A stretch of 64,000 nt of DNA. It comes from Streptomyces lichenis. Its GTDB lineage: Bacteria > Actinomycetota > Actinomycetes > Streptomycetales > Streptomycetaceae. The translations under genes were made by a program, and so were the position numbers. Positions 8,036 to 15,470 of the stretch are shown in pieces; the first letter of the stretch is position 1, and every line of letters starts with the position of its first letter. The notes below the pieces were generated by a model. It ran no database searches, was not told the DNA's origin, and worked only from the letters and a program-made list of their open reading frames with translations. Location of the stretch: assembly GCF_023218175.1 (NCBI RefSeq), contig NZ_JALPTH010000015.1, positions 62,001 to 126,000 on the forward strand, given 5' to 3'.

Positions 8036-8249
8036 GGACCGATCCGCACCGCACTATCCGCGCCATCCGCACCCTCCGTACCATCCACACCATCCGCACC
8101 GCGCCCCACCGCATCCCGCCCCACCGCACCGCATCCCGCCCCACCGCACCGCGCCCCACCGCACCGGAGCACTGCCGGCGACCGCCGGTCCCCTGTGGAC
8201 CACCCGCACCAGCCCTCCCCCACTTCCGTCACCCACCCCCCAGGCGGCC
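8036..8249. repeat. Second and third repeat families before cobC
   Basis: 8040-8100 repeats a CATCCGCACC-like decamer about six times in imperfect form. 8111-8130 and 8131-8150 are two identical 20-bp units (GCATCCCGCCCCACCGCACC), followed by a partial third at 8151-8165. The remaining bases up to the cobC start show only a weak AGGCGG ribosome site. I see no promoter or terminator that I would defend. Confidence 0.8.
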
Positions 8250-9308
8250 ATGTACTCCCACCCCCACACCCCCGATCTGCGGCACCACGGTGACGCGGAG
8301 GTCAGAGACGAGAAGCTGGTCGATCTCGCCGTCAACGTCCGGGCGGACACCCCGCCCGACTGGCTGCGCGAGCGCGTGGCCGCGTCCCTCACGGGACTCG
8401 CCGCCTACCCCGACGGGCGGGCCGCGCGGGCCGCGGTCGCCGAGCGGCACGGGCTGCCGGCCGCCCGGGTGCTGCTGACCGCGGGCGCGGCCGAGGCGTT
8501 CGTACTGCTGGCGCGGGCACTGCCGGTGCGCCGGCCGGTGGTGGTGCACCCGCAGTTCACCGAGCCGGAGGCGGCACTGCGGGACGCCGGGCACGAGGTG
8601 CACCGGGTGCTGCTGCGCGCCGAGGACGGCTTCCGGCTGGATCCGGCCGCGGTGCCGGAGGACGCCGATCTGGTGGTGGTGGGCAATCCCACCAACCCGA
8701 CCTCGGTGCTCCATCCGGCCGCCGTGCTGGCGGAGTTGGCGCGGCCGTGGCGGACCCTGGTGGTGGACGAGGCCTTCCTCGACGCGGTGCCGGGCGAGCG
8801 GGAGGCGCTGGCCGGGCGGACCGATGTGCCGGGGCTGGTGGTGCTGCGCAGCCTGACCAAGACCTGGGGGCTGGCGGGGCTGCGGATCGGCTACGTCCTG
8901 GCGGATCCGGGGACGGTGGCCGCGCTGGAGCGGGCGCAGCCGCTGTGGCCGGTGTCCACGCCCGCGCTGGCGGCCGCCGAGGCCTGCATGAGCCGGGAGG
9001 CGCTGGCGGAGGCGGCGGAGGCGGCCCGGCAGGTCGCCCTGGACCGGGAGCATCTGCTGGCCGGACTGGCGGAGTTCGACGAGGTCACGACGGTGCCGGG
9101 GGCCGAGGGGCCGTTCGTGCTGATCCGGATCGAGGGCGCGGACGCGGTACGGGAGCGGCTGCGCACCCTGGGCTTCGCGGCCCGCCGCGGGGACACCTTC
9201 CCGGGCCTGGGCCACCAGTGGCTGCGGCTGGCGGTGCGGGACCGGGTCACCACCAACCGCTTCCTGCTGGCCCTGGACCAGGCGCTGGTGATGGCCGCGG
9301 GGCGGTGA
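8250..9308 (+). CDS. cobC: PLP-dependent CobC/CobD-type aminotransferase-fold enzyme of the cobalamin side arm
   Basis: 352 residues from ATG 8250 (MYSHPHTPDLRHHGDAEV). The frame extends upstream only through tandem repeats, so that extension is rejected. It is a fold-type I PLP enzyme of the histidinol-phosphate aminotransferase group: the AYPDGRAARAAVAERHG N-terminal block, NPTNPTS, VDEAFLDAVPGE and the PLP lysine in RSLTKTWGLAGLRIGY (Lys about 204). In cobalamin clusters, relatives are annotated CobC (L-threonine-O-3-phosphate decarboxylase, which makes the aminopropanol phosphate used by CobD). Histidinol-phosphate aminotransferase is the main alternative. The cluster context favours CobC. 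Confidence 0.85.
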   Translation: MYSHPHTPDLRHHGDAEVRDEKLVDLAVNVRADTPPDWLRERVAASLTGLAAYPDGRAARAAVAERHGLPAARVLLTAGAAEAFVLLARALPVRRPVVVHPQFTEPEAALRDAGHEVHRVLLRAEDGFRLDPAAVPEDADLVVVGNPTNPTSVLHPAAVLAELARPWRTLVVDEAFLDAVPGEREALAGRTDVPGLVVLRSLTKTWGLAGLRIGYVLADPGTVAALERAQPLWPVSTPALAAAEACMSREALAEAAEAARQVALDREHLLAGLAEFDEVTTVPGAEGPFVLIRIEGADAVRERLRTLGFAARRGDTFPGLGHQWLRLAVRDRVTTNRFLLALDQALVMAAGR

Positions 9309-9341
9309 GCGGCCACCGCTGAACCGCCGGTCACGGGCGGG

Positions 9342-9950
9342 TCAGCGGGGTTCGAGCTCGCCCAGGCCCAGGGTGCGCAGGGTGTGGTTCGCCATGGCCA
9401 GATGGCCGGCCGCGTTGGGGTGGGCCGGGTCGTCCAGCCAGGGGATGGGGTCGTCCGTGCCGTGCCGCTCCCGCCAGTGGGCCTCATGGTCGACCAGCAG
9501 CGCGCCGGTCTCCTCGGCGAGCTCCCGCACGGCCTGGCAGTAGGCGGGGAGCGCGGCGCGCCGCGGGCGGCCGGAGTACGCGGTGAGCACCGGGGTGTGC
9601 AGGACGAGCCGGGTCTCCGGAGCCGCCCCGGCGACGATCCGGCGCATCGCGTCCCGGAACTCGTCCAGTCCGTCCTCCCCGGCCAGGCAGTCGTTGGTGC
9701 CGAGGGACACGGAGAGCACATCGGGGGCGAACCGGCCGATGAGGTGGTCATGGGCGGCGAGTACGTCGACCGCCCGCCACCCGGAGACACCGGTGTTGAC
9801 CACCACGTCGGTGAGCCGGCCCAGTTGCCACCGGATCCGCTCGTGCAGGTGCTCCACCCAGCCGCGGGCGCCATGGGTGTGCAGGACGCCCTGGGTGATG
9901 CTGTCCCCGGCCGCGACCCAGGTCATGGGCCGGTCCGACAAGCGGATCAT
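9342..9950 (-). CDS. SGNH/GDSL-family hydrolase
   Basis: 202 residues from the ATG at 9950, chosen because GGGAGGA lies seven bases upstream on the minus strand; a longer frame to 10094 lacks one. The four SGNH blocks are in order: AAGDSITQG (Ser about 17), VNTGVSGW (Gly), SLGTND (Asn about 86) and DPAHPN (Asp about 174, His about 177). These enzymes hydrolyse ester bonds of lipids or acylated sugars. There is no signal peptide, so it is probably cytoplasmic, and the substrate cannot be inferred. It faces cobC tail to tail with only 33 bases between. Confidence 0.88.
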   Translation of the reverse strand: MIRLSDRPMTWVAAGDSITQGVLHTHGARGWVEHLHERIRWQLGRLTDVVVNTGVSGWRAVDVLAAHDHLIGRFAPDVLSVSLGTNDCLAGEDGLDEFRDAMRRIVAGAAPETRLVLHTPVLTAYSGRPRRAALPAYCQAVRELAEETGALLVDHEAHWRERHGTDDPIPWLDDPAHPNAAGHLAMANHTLRTLGLGELEPR

Positions 9951-10135
9951 GATGTGTCCTCCCGATGTCCGGCGTCCGAGGCCCGATGGCCGGTAGCCGG
10001 TGTCCGGTCGCCGCGCCTCCCCGATGACCGCAGCACCCCGCCGAGGCGCATGCTGCCTGGTCAGTGCCTCTGCGCGCAACGCCCGGCGGATCATCGCCGG
10101 GCCGGGGCGGGGCCCGAGGGGGAACGGGTCGGCCT

Positions 10136-10174
10136 CCGGTGGCCACCGGGGCGGTCAGCCCCGGTGGCCACCGG
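10136..10174 (-). terminator. Strong hairpin after the LAETG protein gene
   Basis: A perfect 17-bp inverted repeat (10136-10152 and 10158-10174) with a five-base loop. It lies just beyond the stop codon at 10181-10183 of the minus-strand gene. A smaller hairpin with 8-bp arms occurs at 10081-10102. Confidence 0.75.
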
Positions 10175-10180
10175 GACGGC

Positions 10181-11143
10181 TCAGCCCTGGCGGCTCGCGC
10201 GGGCGCGGCGGGTCAGGGCGAGGGCGCCGCCGCCGGCTGCGAGCAGGGCGAGGGCGCCGCCGGCCAGATAGGGCGTCAGCGAGCTGCCGCCGGTCTCCGC
10301 CAGGCCGGCCTTCTCCGGCTCGGCGCCGGTCTGCGGCTTGGGGTCGGCCGGGGCCGGGTCGGCCGGCTCCGGGGTGGGGGCGGTGGAGGCGGGGGCCTCG
10401 GGGGTCTCGCACTCGGCCTCGGCGAGCACCACCGAGCCGTTCACCTCGGCCACGTTGAGCTTGAGCGGGTTGACGGAGACGTCGAGGGAGAGCGCGGTGG
10501 CGGCCGCGGTGCGCGAGGTGGTGGCGGTCCTGGAGAGCTGGAGCGTCACCTCGCCGACCCCCGGCACCTCCACACGGGTGGGCCCGCCGGAACTCAGCGT
10601 GGTCCGCTTGCCGAGCACGGTGACGCTGCCGAGGACATTGGCCTCCGCCACCGGCCGCTTGCCCGTCTCGCAGAGCGCCCGCGAGGTGACCTTCTCCAGG
10701 TGCAGCAGGGAGAGCAGGGGCAGGCCGGGGACGTTCAGCCGGGCGTCGGCCAGCTCGGTGCGGCCCTCGGCGCGCCGCTTGTCGGCGGTGGCGGAGGCGG
10801 TGGCCACGGCGGCGCGCAGCACCTGGACCGGCCGCCCCTGGTCGACGCCGTCGAGGGTGACGGTGAGCGCGGTCTTCTCGGCGCTGGCCGGGGCCTGCAC
10901 CTCGTTGAGGGTGGCGGCCAGCGGCACCCGGACGGAGCCGCCGAGCAGGGCCACGTCGAGGTCGGTGCGGAGCACCACGGCGCTGGAGCGGCCCTGCTCG
11001 CCGCCGGTGGCGTACGCGGTGGGCGCGGCGAGGACGGCGGGGCCGGCGGTGAGGGCCAGGGCGGCCGCCACGGCGGCGGTGCGGCGGACGGCGGGCGTGC
11101 GGAGGGTGCGGGTGCTGGTGCGGGCGCAGGTGTCGCTGTTCAT
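10181..11143 (-). CDS. Secreted, sortase-anchored surface protein with LAETG sorting signal
   Basis: 320 residues. An Arg-rich N terminus and hydrophobic core ending AAPTAYA (about 20-46) form a long Sec or Tat-like signal peptide. A Thr/Val-rich middle of about 200 residues (beta-strand-like, two Cys) follows, then a Pro/Ala/Glu linker (about 235-278). Next come the sorting motif LAETG (281-285), a transmembrane segment (about 291-311) and the basic tail TRRARASRQG. LAxTG is the motif of class E sortases in Streptomyces, which attach proteins to the cell wall. It probably corresponds to the conserved secreted protein I remember beside the ectoine genes of S. coelicolor (SCO1860). The ligand or role is unknown. 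Confidence 0.85.
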   Translation of the reverse strand: MNSDTCARTSTRTLRTPAVRRTAAVAAALALTAGPAVLAAPTAYATGGEQGRSSAVVLRTDLDVALLGGSVRVPLAATLNEVQAPASAEKTALTVTLDGVDQGRPVQVLRAAVATASATADKRRAEGRTELADARLNVPGLPLLSLLHLEKVTSRALCETGKRPVAEANVLGSVTVLGKRTTLSSGGPTRVEVPGVGEVTLQLSRTATTSRTAAATALSLDVSVNPLKLNVAEVNGSVVLAEAECETPEAPASTAPTPEPADPAPADPKPQTGAEPEKAGLAETGGSSLTPYLAGGALALLAAGGGALALTRRARASRQG

Positions 11144-11441
11144 GTGGGGTGGGACTCCCGGGAAGGCAGGGCAGGGGTCGCCGGCGCCGGATCCACGGGG
11201 ACATGTGGAGGCGGCGGCGACCGGGACACCCGGATTCTTTACGCACGGAGAGTGAACCGGCCTGCGCCTGCGATGAGTTCACCCCAAAGTATGGTTTCCG
11301 GCCGGGCTTTCGAATCCTCGCGGCTCCTGCGGCGCAGACGTTCGCTCGCGTCCCGCGTGTCATGCTCGGGGCCCGTAGCAGGCGTGGGGTGAAAAACGAG
11401 ACAACTCGGGTGTTCGTCACGCCCGGTCAACAACTGGCCGC
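11144..11441. other. Intergenic region upstream of the LAETG protein gene
   Basis: 298 bases between two minus-strand genes. It must hold the promoter of the LAETG protein gene. The part at 11235-11300 is less GC-rich, but I cannot choose a convincing -35/-10 pair. There is no hairpin or repeat of note. Confidence 0.5.
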
Positions 11442-11840
11442 TCAGGCGCCGGTGTCCATGCCGGGAGGCCGCCGGGTGGCCGGTCGGCCGTGGCCGCAGT
11501 CGATCTCGTCGCCGTCCTCGTCGGCGACCCAGCCCTCCGAGCCGTTGGCGTGCACCACCACCCAGCCGGGGCCGCAGCTCACCTGGAAGGGTTCGTTGCC
11601 GAGGGTGGTCCCCGACCAGGGGTTCGGGCCGTGGGCGGAGCCGGTGGTCCAGACGACGGAGGTCTCGCCGGGGGCGAGCCAGTGGTCGCTGCCATACGGC
11701 TCCAGCACCAGCTCCAGCGGTTGCTCCGTGTCGTTGCCGACCCGCAGCCGGGCCACCGGGGCCTCCCGCCGGGCCCGCGTCCAGGGGGCCCACCCGCGGC
11801 GCCGGCCCCGGCCGCGCGGGTCCGCCCCCATGCCCGTCAT
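11442..11840 (-). CDS. Conserved hypothetical protein with a compact beta-rich domain
   Basis: 132 residues from the ATG at 11840, which has AGGTGGG upstream. An ATG nine bases further in (11831) is also possible, and the frame stays open to 11909 through a tandem repeat. A basic N terminus (RGRGRRRGWAPWTRARR) precedes a domain of about 80 residues with VARLRVGNDTEQPLELVLEPYGSDHWL, PGETSVVWTTGS and FQVSCGPGWVVVHANGSEGWV. These look like alternating beta strands. There is no signal peptide and no recognised family. Similar short proteins occur in Streptomyces as hypotheticals. No function is assigned. Confidence 0.65.
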   Translation of the reverse strand: MTGMGADPRGRGRRRGWAPWTRARREAPVARLRVGNDTEQPLELVLEPYGSDHWLAPGETSVVWTTGSAHGPNPWSGTTLGNEPFQVSCGPGWVVVHANGSEGWVADEDGDEIDCGHGRPATRRPPGMDTGA

Positions 11841-11851
11841 CCGGCCGCCCA

Positions 11852-11957
11852 CCTGTCCGTCACCGGACGAACCGCCTGTCCGTCCCTGTGCCGCCTGCCT
11901 GTCCGTCACCGGACGAACCGCCTGTCCGTCCCTGTGCCGCCTGCCTGTGCGTCACCG
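11852..11957. repeat. 46-bp tandem direct repeat, about 2.3 copies
   Basis: Unit 1 is 11852-11897 and unit 2 is 11898-11943, identical to each other. A partial third starts at 11944 (CCTGTGCGTCACCG, one change). Each unit begins CCTGTCCGTCACCGGACGAA and contains an internal GTCCGTCACCGGAC hairpin. The array lies between the amidohydrolase stop (11974) and the next gene's start (11840), both on the minus strand. Confidence 0.95.
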
Positions 11958-11973
11958 AGCGGCCCGGCGTCCG

Positions 11974-13059
11974 TCACTGGACCACCCGGCCGTTGACGAT
12001 CACCCGGCGGGGGGCGGCCAGTACCCGGACGTCGGCGCGCGGGTCCTCGCCGTAGACGACCAGGTCGGCCGGGGCGCCCTCGTCCAGGGCGGGGCGGCCC
12101 AGCCAGGACCGGGCGCGCCAGGTGGTGGCCGACAGGGCGTCCAGCGGCGGGATGCCCGCCTTGACCAGTTCGGCCACCTCGGCGGCGACCAGGCCGTGGG
12201 CCAGTGAGCCGCCCGCGTCGGTGCCGACGAAGACCGGGACACCGGCGTCGTAGGCGGCGCGCACGGTGTCGTAGCGGCGCTCGTGCAGCCGCCGCATATG
12301 GCCCGCCCAGTCCGGGAACTTCGCCTCGCCGGAGTCCGCCAGCCGCGGGAAGGTGGCGATGTTGACCAGGGTGGGCACGATGGCGACGCCGCGCTCGGCG
12401 AAGAGCGGGATGGTCTCCTCGGTCAGCCCGGTGGCATGCTCGATACAGTCGATGCCCGCCTCCACCAGGTCCCGCAGCGACTCCTCGGCGAAGCAGTGCG
12501 CGGTGACCCGGGCGCCCAGCCGGTGCGCCTCCGCGATGGCCGCCTCGACCTCGGCGCGCGGCCAGCAGGCGGCGAGGTCGCCGGTGCCCCGGTCCAGCCA
12601 GTCGCCGACCAGCTTGACCCAGCCGTCCCCGCGCCGGGCCTCCCGGCCCACGTACTCGACCAGCTCGGCGGGCTCGATCTCATGGGCGTAGTTGCGGATG
12701 TAGCGCTTGGTGCGGGCGATGTGCCGGCCGGCCCGGATGATCTTCGGTAGGTCGTCCCGGTCGTCGATCCAGCGGGTGTCGGCCGCCGACCCGGCGTCCC
12801 GGATCAGCAGGGTGCCGGCGTCCCGGTCGGTGAGCGCCTGCTTCTCGCTGGTCGCCTCGTCCACCGCGCCGTGCGCGTCCAGCCCGACATGGCAGTGCGC
12901 GTCCACCAGCCCGGGCAGCGCCCAGCCGCGTACCGTCACCGCCTCCACGGCGCCGGGCGGCCGCTCCCAGGTGATCCGGCCGTCCACGGCCCAGACCTCG
13001 TCGCGTACGTCCTCCGGCCCGGCGAGGACCCGGCCCACCACATGCAGCACCGTGCTCAT
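11974..13059 (-). CDS. Metal-dependent amidohydrolase (imidazolonepropionase/prolidase-like)
   Basis: 361 residues from the ATG at 13059. It is an amidohydrolase-superfamily (TIM-barrel) protein: a beta-sandwich N terminus, then the metal motif VDAHCH (His 55, His 57). GWVKLVGDW (candidate carboxylated or ligand Lys), RVTAHCFAEES and CIEHATG supply further His ligands, and VGTDAGGSLAHG supplies the catalytic Asp. The substrate is not evident; relatives cleave cyclic amides or dipeptides such as Xaa-Pro. No signal peptide is visible, so it acts in the cytoplasm. The neighbour to the right is a divergent class V aminotransferase, but nothing links the two functionally. Confidence 0.87.
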   Translation of the reverse strand: MSTVLHVVGRVLAGPEDVRDEVWAVDGRITWERPPGAVEAVTVRGWALPGLVDAHCHVGLDAHGAVDEATSEKQALTDRDAGTLLIRDAGSAADTRWIDDRDDLPKIIRAGRHIARTKRYIRNYAHEIEPAELVEYVGREARRGDGWVKLVGDWLDRGTGDLAACWPRAEVEAAIAEAHRLGARVTAHCFAEESLRDLVEAGIDCIEHATGLTEETIPLFAERGVAIVPTLVNIATFPRLADSGEAKFPDWAGHMRRLHERRYDTVRAAYDAGVPVFVGTDAGGSLAHGLVAAEVAELVKAGIPPLDALSATTWRARSWLGRPALDEGAPADLVVYGEDPRADVRVLAAPRRVIVNGRVVQ

Positions 13060-13234
13060 GCCCGCACTCTACGAGGGGGGCGCGCGCCCGCGACAGGGCG
13101 GCCGGAAGGGGGCGGTGGGGCAGCGGAAGGGGGTGGTGGGGCCCGCTGGGTAGGCTCGGACGGCCCGTACAGCCCCCGACGGCCTACGGCAGCCTCTTGA
13201 CAGCCCCGACAAGCCCTGACAGGAAGAACCCGCC

Positions 13235-14338
13235 GTGACCCATCCCCTGCTGGACCTCGCCCCGCTGACCGCCGAGCGTTTCGCCGCCATCGAGCGCCGG
13301 GTCGCCGCGCTGCTGGAGACCCGGCACGACGTGGTGGTCACCCAGGGCGAGGCGCTGCTGCCGCTGGAGGGCTGCATCCGCTCCGGCGCCCGGTCCGGCT
13401 CGACCGCGCTCAACGTGGTCACCGGGCCCTACGGGCAGACCTTCGGCGGCTGGCTGCGGGACTGCGGCGCCCAGGTGGTGGACCTGGAGGTGCCCTACGA
13501 CTCGGCGGTCACCGCCGAGCAGGTCGCCGAGGCGCTGGCGGCCCGGCCCGAGATCGACTTCGTCTCGCTGGTGCACGCCGAGGCGGCCACCGGCAACACC
13601 AACCCGGTCGCCGAGATCGGCGAGGTGGTGCGGGCGCACGGGGCGCTGTTCATGCTGGACGCGGTCGCCTCGGTGGCCGCCGAGCCGCTGCGCGCCGACG
13701 CCTGGGGTGTGGACCTGTGTGTGATCGGCGCGCAGAAGGCGATGGGCGGCCCGGCGGGCGTCTCGGCGGTGTCGGTGAGCGAGCGGGCCTGGGAGCGGTT
13801 CGCCGCCAACCCCGGCGCCCCGCGCCGCTCGTACCTCTCCCTCCTGGACTGGAAGGAGCGCTGGATCGACGCGGGCCGCCGCGCCCTGCCGCACGCCCCG
13901 GCGCAGCTGGAGATGCTGGCGCTGGAGGCCTGTCTGGAGCGGATCGAGGCGGAGGGCCCGGCGGCGGTGATGGCCCGGCACGCCTCGGCCGCGGCGGCGG
14001 TACGGGCCGGGGCGGCGGCGCTCGGCGGCGGGCTGGCGCCGTATGTGCGCGAGGCCCGGGACGCGGCGCCGGTCGCCACCACGCTGCGCACCCCGGCCGG
14101 GGTGGACGCGGCGGAGCTGGTGGCCCGCGCCCTGGCGGCCGACCCGGGGCTGCCGCTGGTCGCCGGCGGCGGGGCGCTGGCCACGGAGATGGTCCGGGTC
14201 AACCACTACGGCCCGGACGCCACCCGGGGCGCCGTGCTCTCCTCGCTGACCGCGCTGGGCGCCGCCCTGGCGGACAGCGGCGCCCCGGTGGACCTGCTCG
14301 CCGCCCGCCGGGCCGCGACGGAGGCCTGGGCGGCCTGA
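13235..14338 (+). CDS. Class V PLP aminotransferase (alanine-glyoxylate/serine-pyruvate type)
   Basis: 367 residues from GTG 13235, with AGGAAG in front. It is a class V fold-type I PLP enzyme: VVTQGEALLPLEG, NVVTGPYGQTFGGWL, the block SLVHAEAATGNTNPV, the PLP-phosphate Asp region LFMLDAVASVAAEPL and the Schiff-base lysine in VIGAQKAMGGPAGVS (Lys about 168). This pattern is that of alanine-glyoxylate or serine-pyruvate aminotransferases and of (S)-ureidoglycine-glyoxylate aminotransferase (PucG). No purine-degradation genes are adjacent, so the substrate is open. It is convergent with the LysR gene. Confidence 0.85.
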   Translation: MTHPLLDLAPLTAERFAAIERRVAALLETRHDVVVTQGEALLPLEGCIRSGARSGSTALNVVTGPYGQTFGGWLRDCGAQVVDLEVPYDSAVTAEQVAEALAARPEIDFVSLVHAEAATGNTNPVAEIGEVVRAHGALFMLDAVASVAAEPLRADAWGVDLCVIGAQKAMGGPAGVSAVSVSERAWERFAANPGAPRRSYLSLLDWKERWIDAGRRALPHAPAQLEMLALEACLERIEAEGPAAVMARHASAAAAVRAGAAALGGGLAPYVREARDAAPVATTLRTPAGVDAAELVARALAADPGLPLVAGGGALATEMVRVNHYGPDATRGAVLSSLTALGAALADSGAPVDLLAARRAATEAWAA

Positions 14339-14392
14339 GCGGCGGGGGAGCTACGGCCTGGCCCGCGGAGGACCCCGGTGGGTGACGCGTAC

Positions 14393-14436
14393 GGCCCGGT
14401 GGGTACGGGGCCAAGTGGCCCGGTGGGTACGGGGCC
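14393..14436. repeat. Two identical 20-bp direct repeats between convergent genes
   Basis: GGCCCGGTGGGTACGGGGCC occurs at 14393-14412 and again at 14417-14436, four bases apart. Each copy has GGCCC/GGGCC ends that can pair. They sit between the aminotransferase stop (14338) and the LysR stop (14451) and may act as a weak terminator. Confidence 0.9.
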
Positions 14437-14450
14437 GGGCGGCCCAGGCG

Positions 14451-15470
14451 TCAGCCGCGGGCGCAGAGGCGGGCCGCCTCGCTCGCGGTGGCGGCGACGG
14501 CCGCCCGGGCGGAGGCCGCGGTGCCGGCCTCGCTCACCGAGAGCAGCGCGTCCAGCAGGGCCCGTACCGCGGGGGCGGGCGGGCGGTCGGCGGGGACCGC
14601 GAGGGAGACCGGGGTGGTGAGCCCCGGCAGCGTACGGAAGACCACGCCCCGCGGGCCGGAGCGGGCCGGGCCGCCGGCCGGGTGCGGCGGGCCCACCGGG
14701 TGGAACAGCGTCCAGGACGGCTCGGGGTCGGCGGCCAGCGCGGCCAGGGTCTCCGGCAGCGTGGTGAACGGCGGCCCGGGCGTCCAGGACGGCAGCGCGC
14801 CCGTCACCAGGTCGTGGAAGGCGGGGTTCGCGGCGCGCGGGGCCAGCCGCAGCGGCAGCCGGGCGAGCCGCGCCGGGTCCGGGTGCTCCTCGGCGGCGAG
14901 CGGATGCCCCGCGGGCAGCGCGGCGATCAGCGGCTCCGCCCAGAGCGGATGGAGCAGGACGCCCTCGGCACCGCGCACGGTGCGGACCAGCGCCGCGTCG
15001 AAGGTGCCGGAGCGGACGGCCGCGAGCCGCGCCTCCTGAGGGGCCCGCTCCAGCCGTACCCGCAGTCCGCGGTGGCGGGTGGCCAGCCGGTCCACGGCCC
15101 GGTACACCCGGTCGGCGAACGCCCGCGCGGTGCCGAGCCGCACCAGGCCCTCGGTGCCGGCGGCGATCCCGGCGGCGGTGGCCCGGACCCGGCCCGCCGC
15201 GACCAGCGCGGCCCGAGCCTCCGGCAGCAGCCGCTCCCCGGCCGCGGTGAGCCGCACCCGCCAGTCCGCGGGAGCTGCCGCCGTGGCACGGGGCGCCTGA
15301 GGGGCCGGCGCTCCCGGCGCGCGGTCGAACAGCCGCAGCCCCAGCTCCCGTTCCAGCGCGGCCAGCGCGGCACCGACCGTCGCGGGCGGGCGGCCCAGCC
15401 GTTCGGCGGCACGCGCCACCCCGGCCTCCTCGGCGACGGTGACGAAACACTCCAACTGACGCAGCTCCAC
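14451..15470 (-). CDS. LysR-family transcriptional regulator
   Basis: 339 residues from GTG 15470 with GGGACCGG upstream. The N-terminal winged helix-turn-helix reads MELRQLECFVTVAEEAGVAR onward (1-60) and ends ALERELGLRLFDR. The C-terminal substrate-binding domain follows (about 105-310) with VRLGTARAFADRVYRAV. Unusually, about 16 Ala/Pro-rich residues (PGAPAPQAPRATAAAP) are inserted where the LFDR wing normally runs straight into VRLTAAGERLL. The effector and target are unknown. LysR proteins often control the divergent gene, and here the divergent neighbour, 640 bases away, is the ect operon. Confidence 0.88.
   Translation of the reverse strand: MELRQLECFVTVAEEAGVARAAERLGRPPATVGAALAALERELGLRLFDRAPGAPAPQAPRATAAAPADWRVRLTAAGERLLPEARAALVAAGRVRATAAGIAAGTEGLVRLGTARAFADRVYRAVDRLATRHRGLRVRLERAPQEARLAAVRSGTFDAALVRTVRGAEGVLLHPLWAEPLIAALPAGHPLAAEEHPDPARLARLPLRLAPRAANPAFHDLVTGALPSWTPGPPFTTLPETLAALAADPEPSWTLFHPVGPPHPAGGPARSGPRGVVFRTLPGLTTPVSLAVPADRPPAPAVRALLDALLSVSEAGTAASARAAVAATASEAARLCARG

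Noticed and set aside
7977..8249. 90-codon N-terminal extension of cobC
   Set aside because: It translates tandem repeats into His/Pro/Arg runs, and conserved sequence starts at the ATG at 8250.
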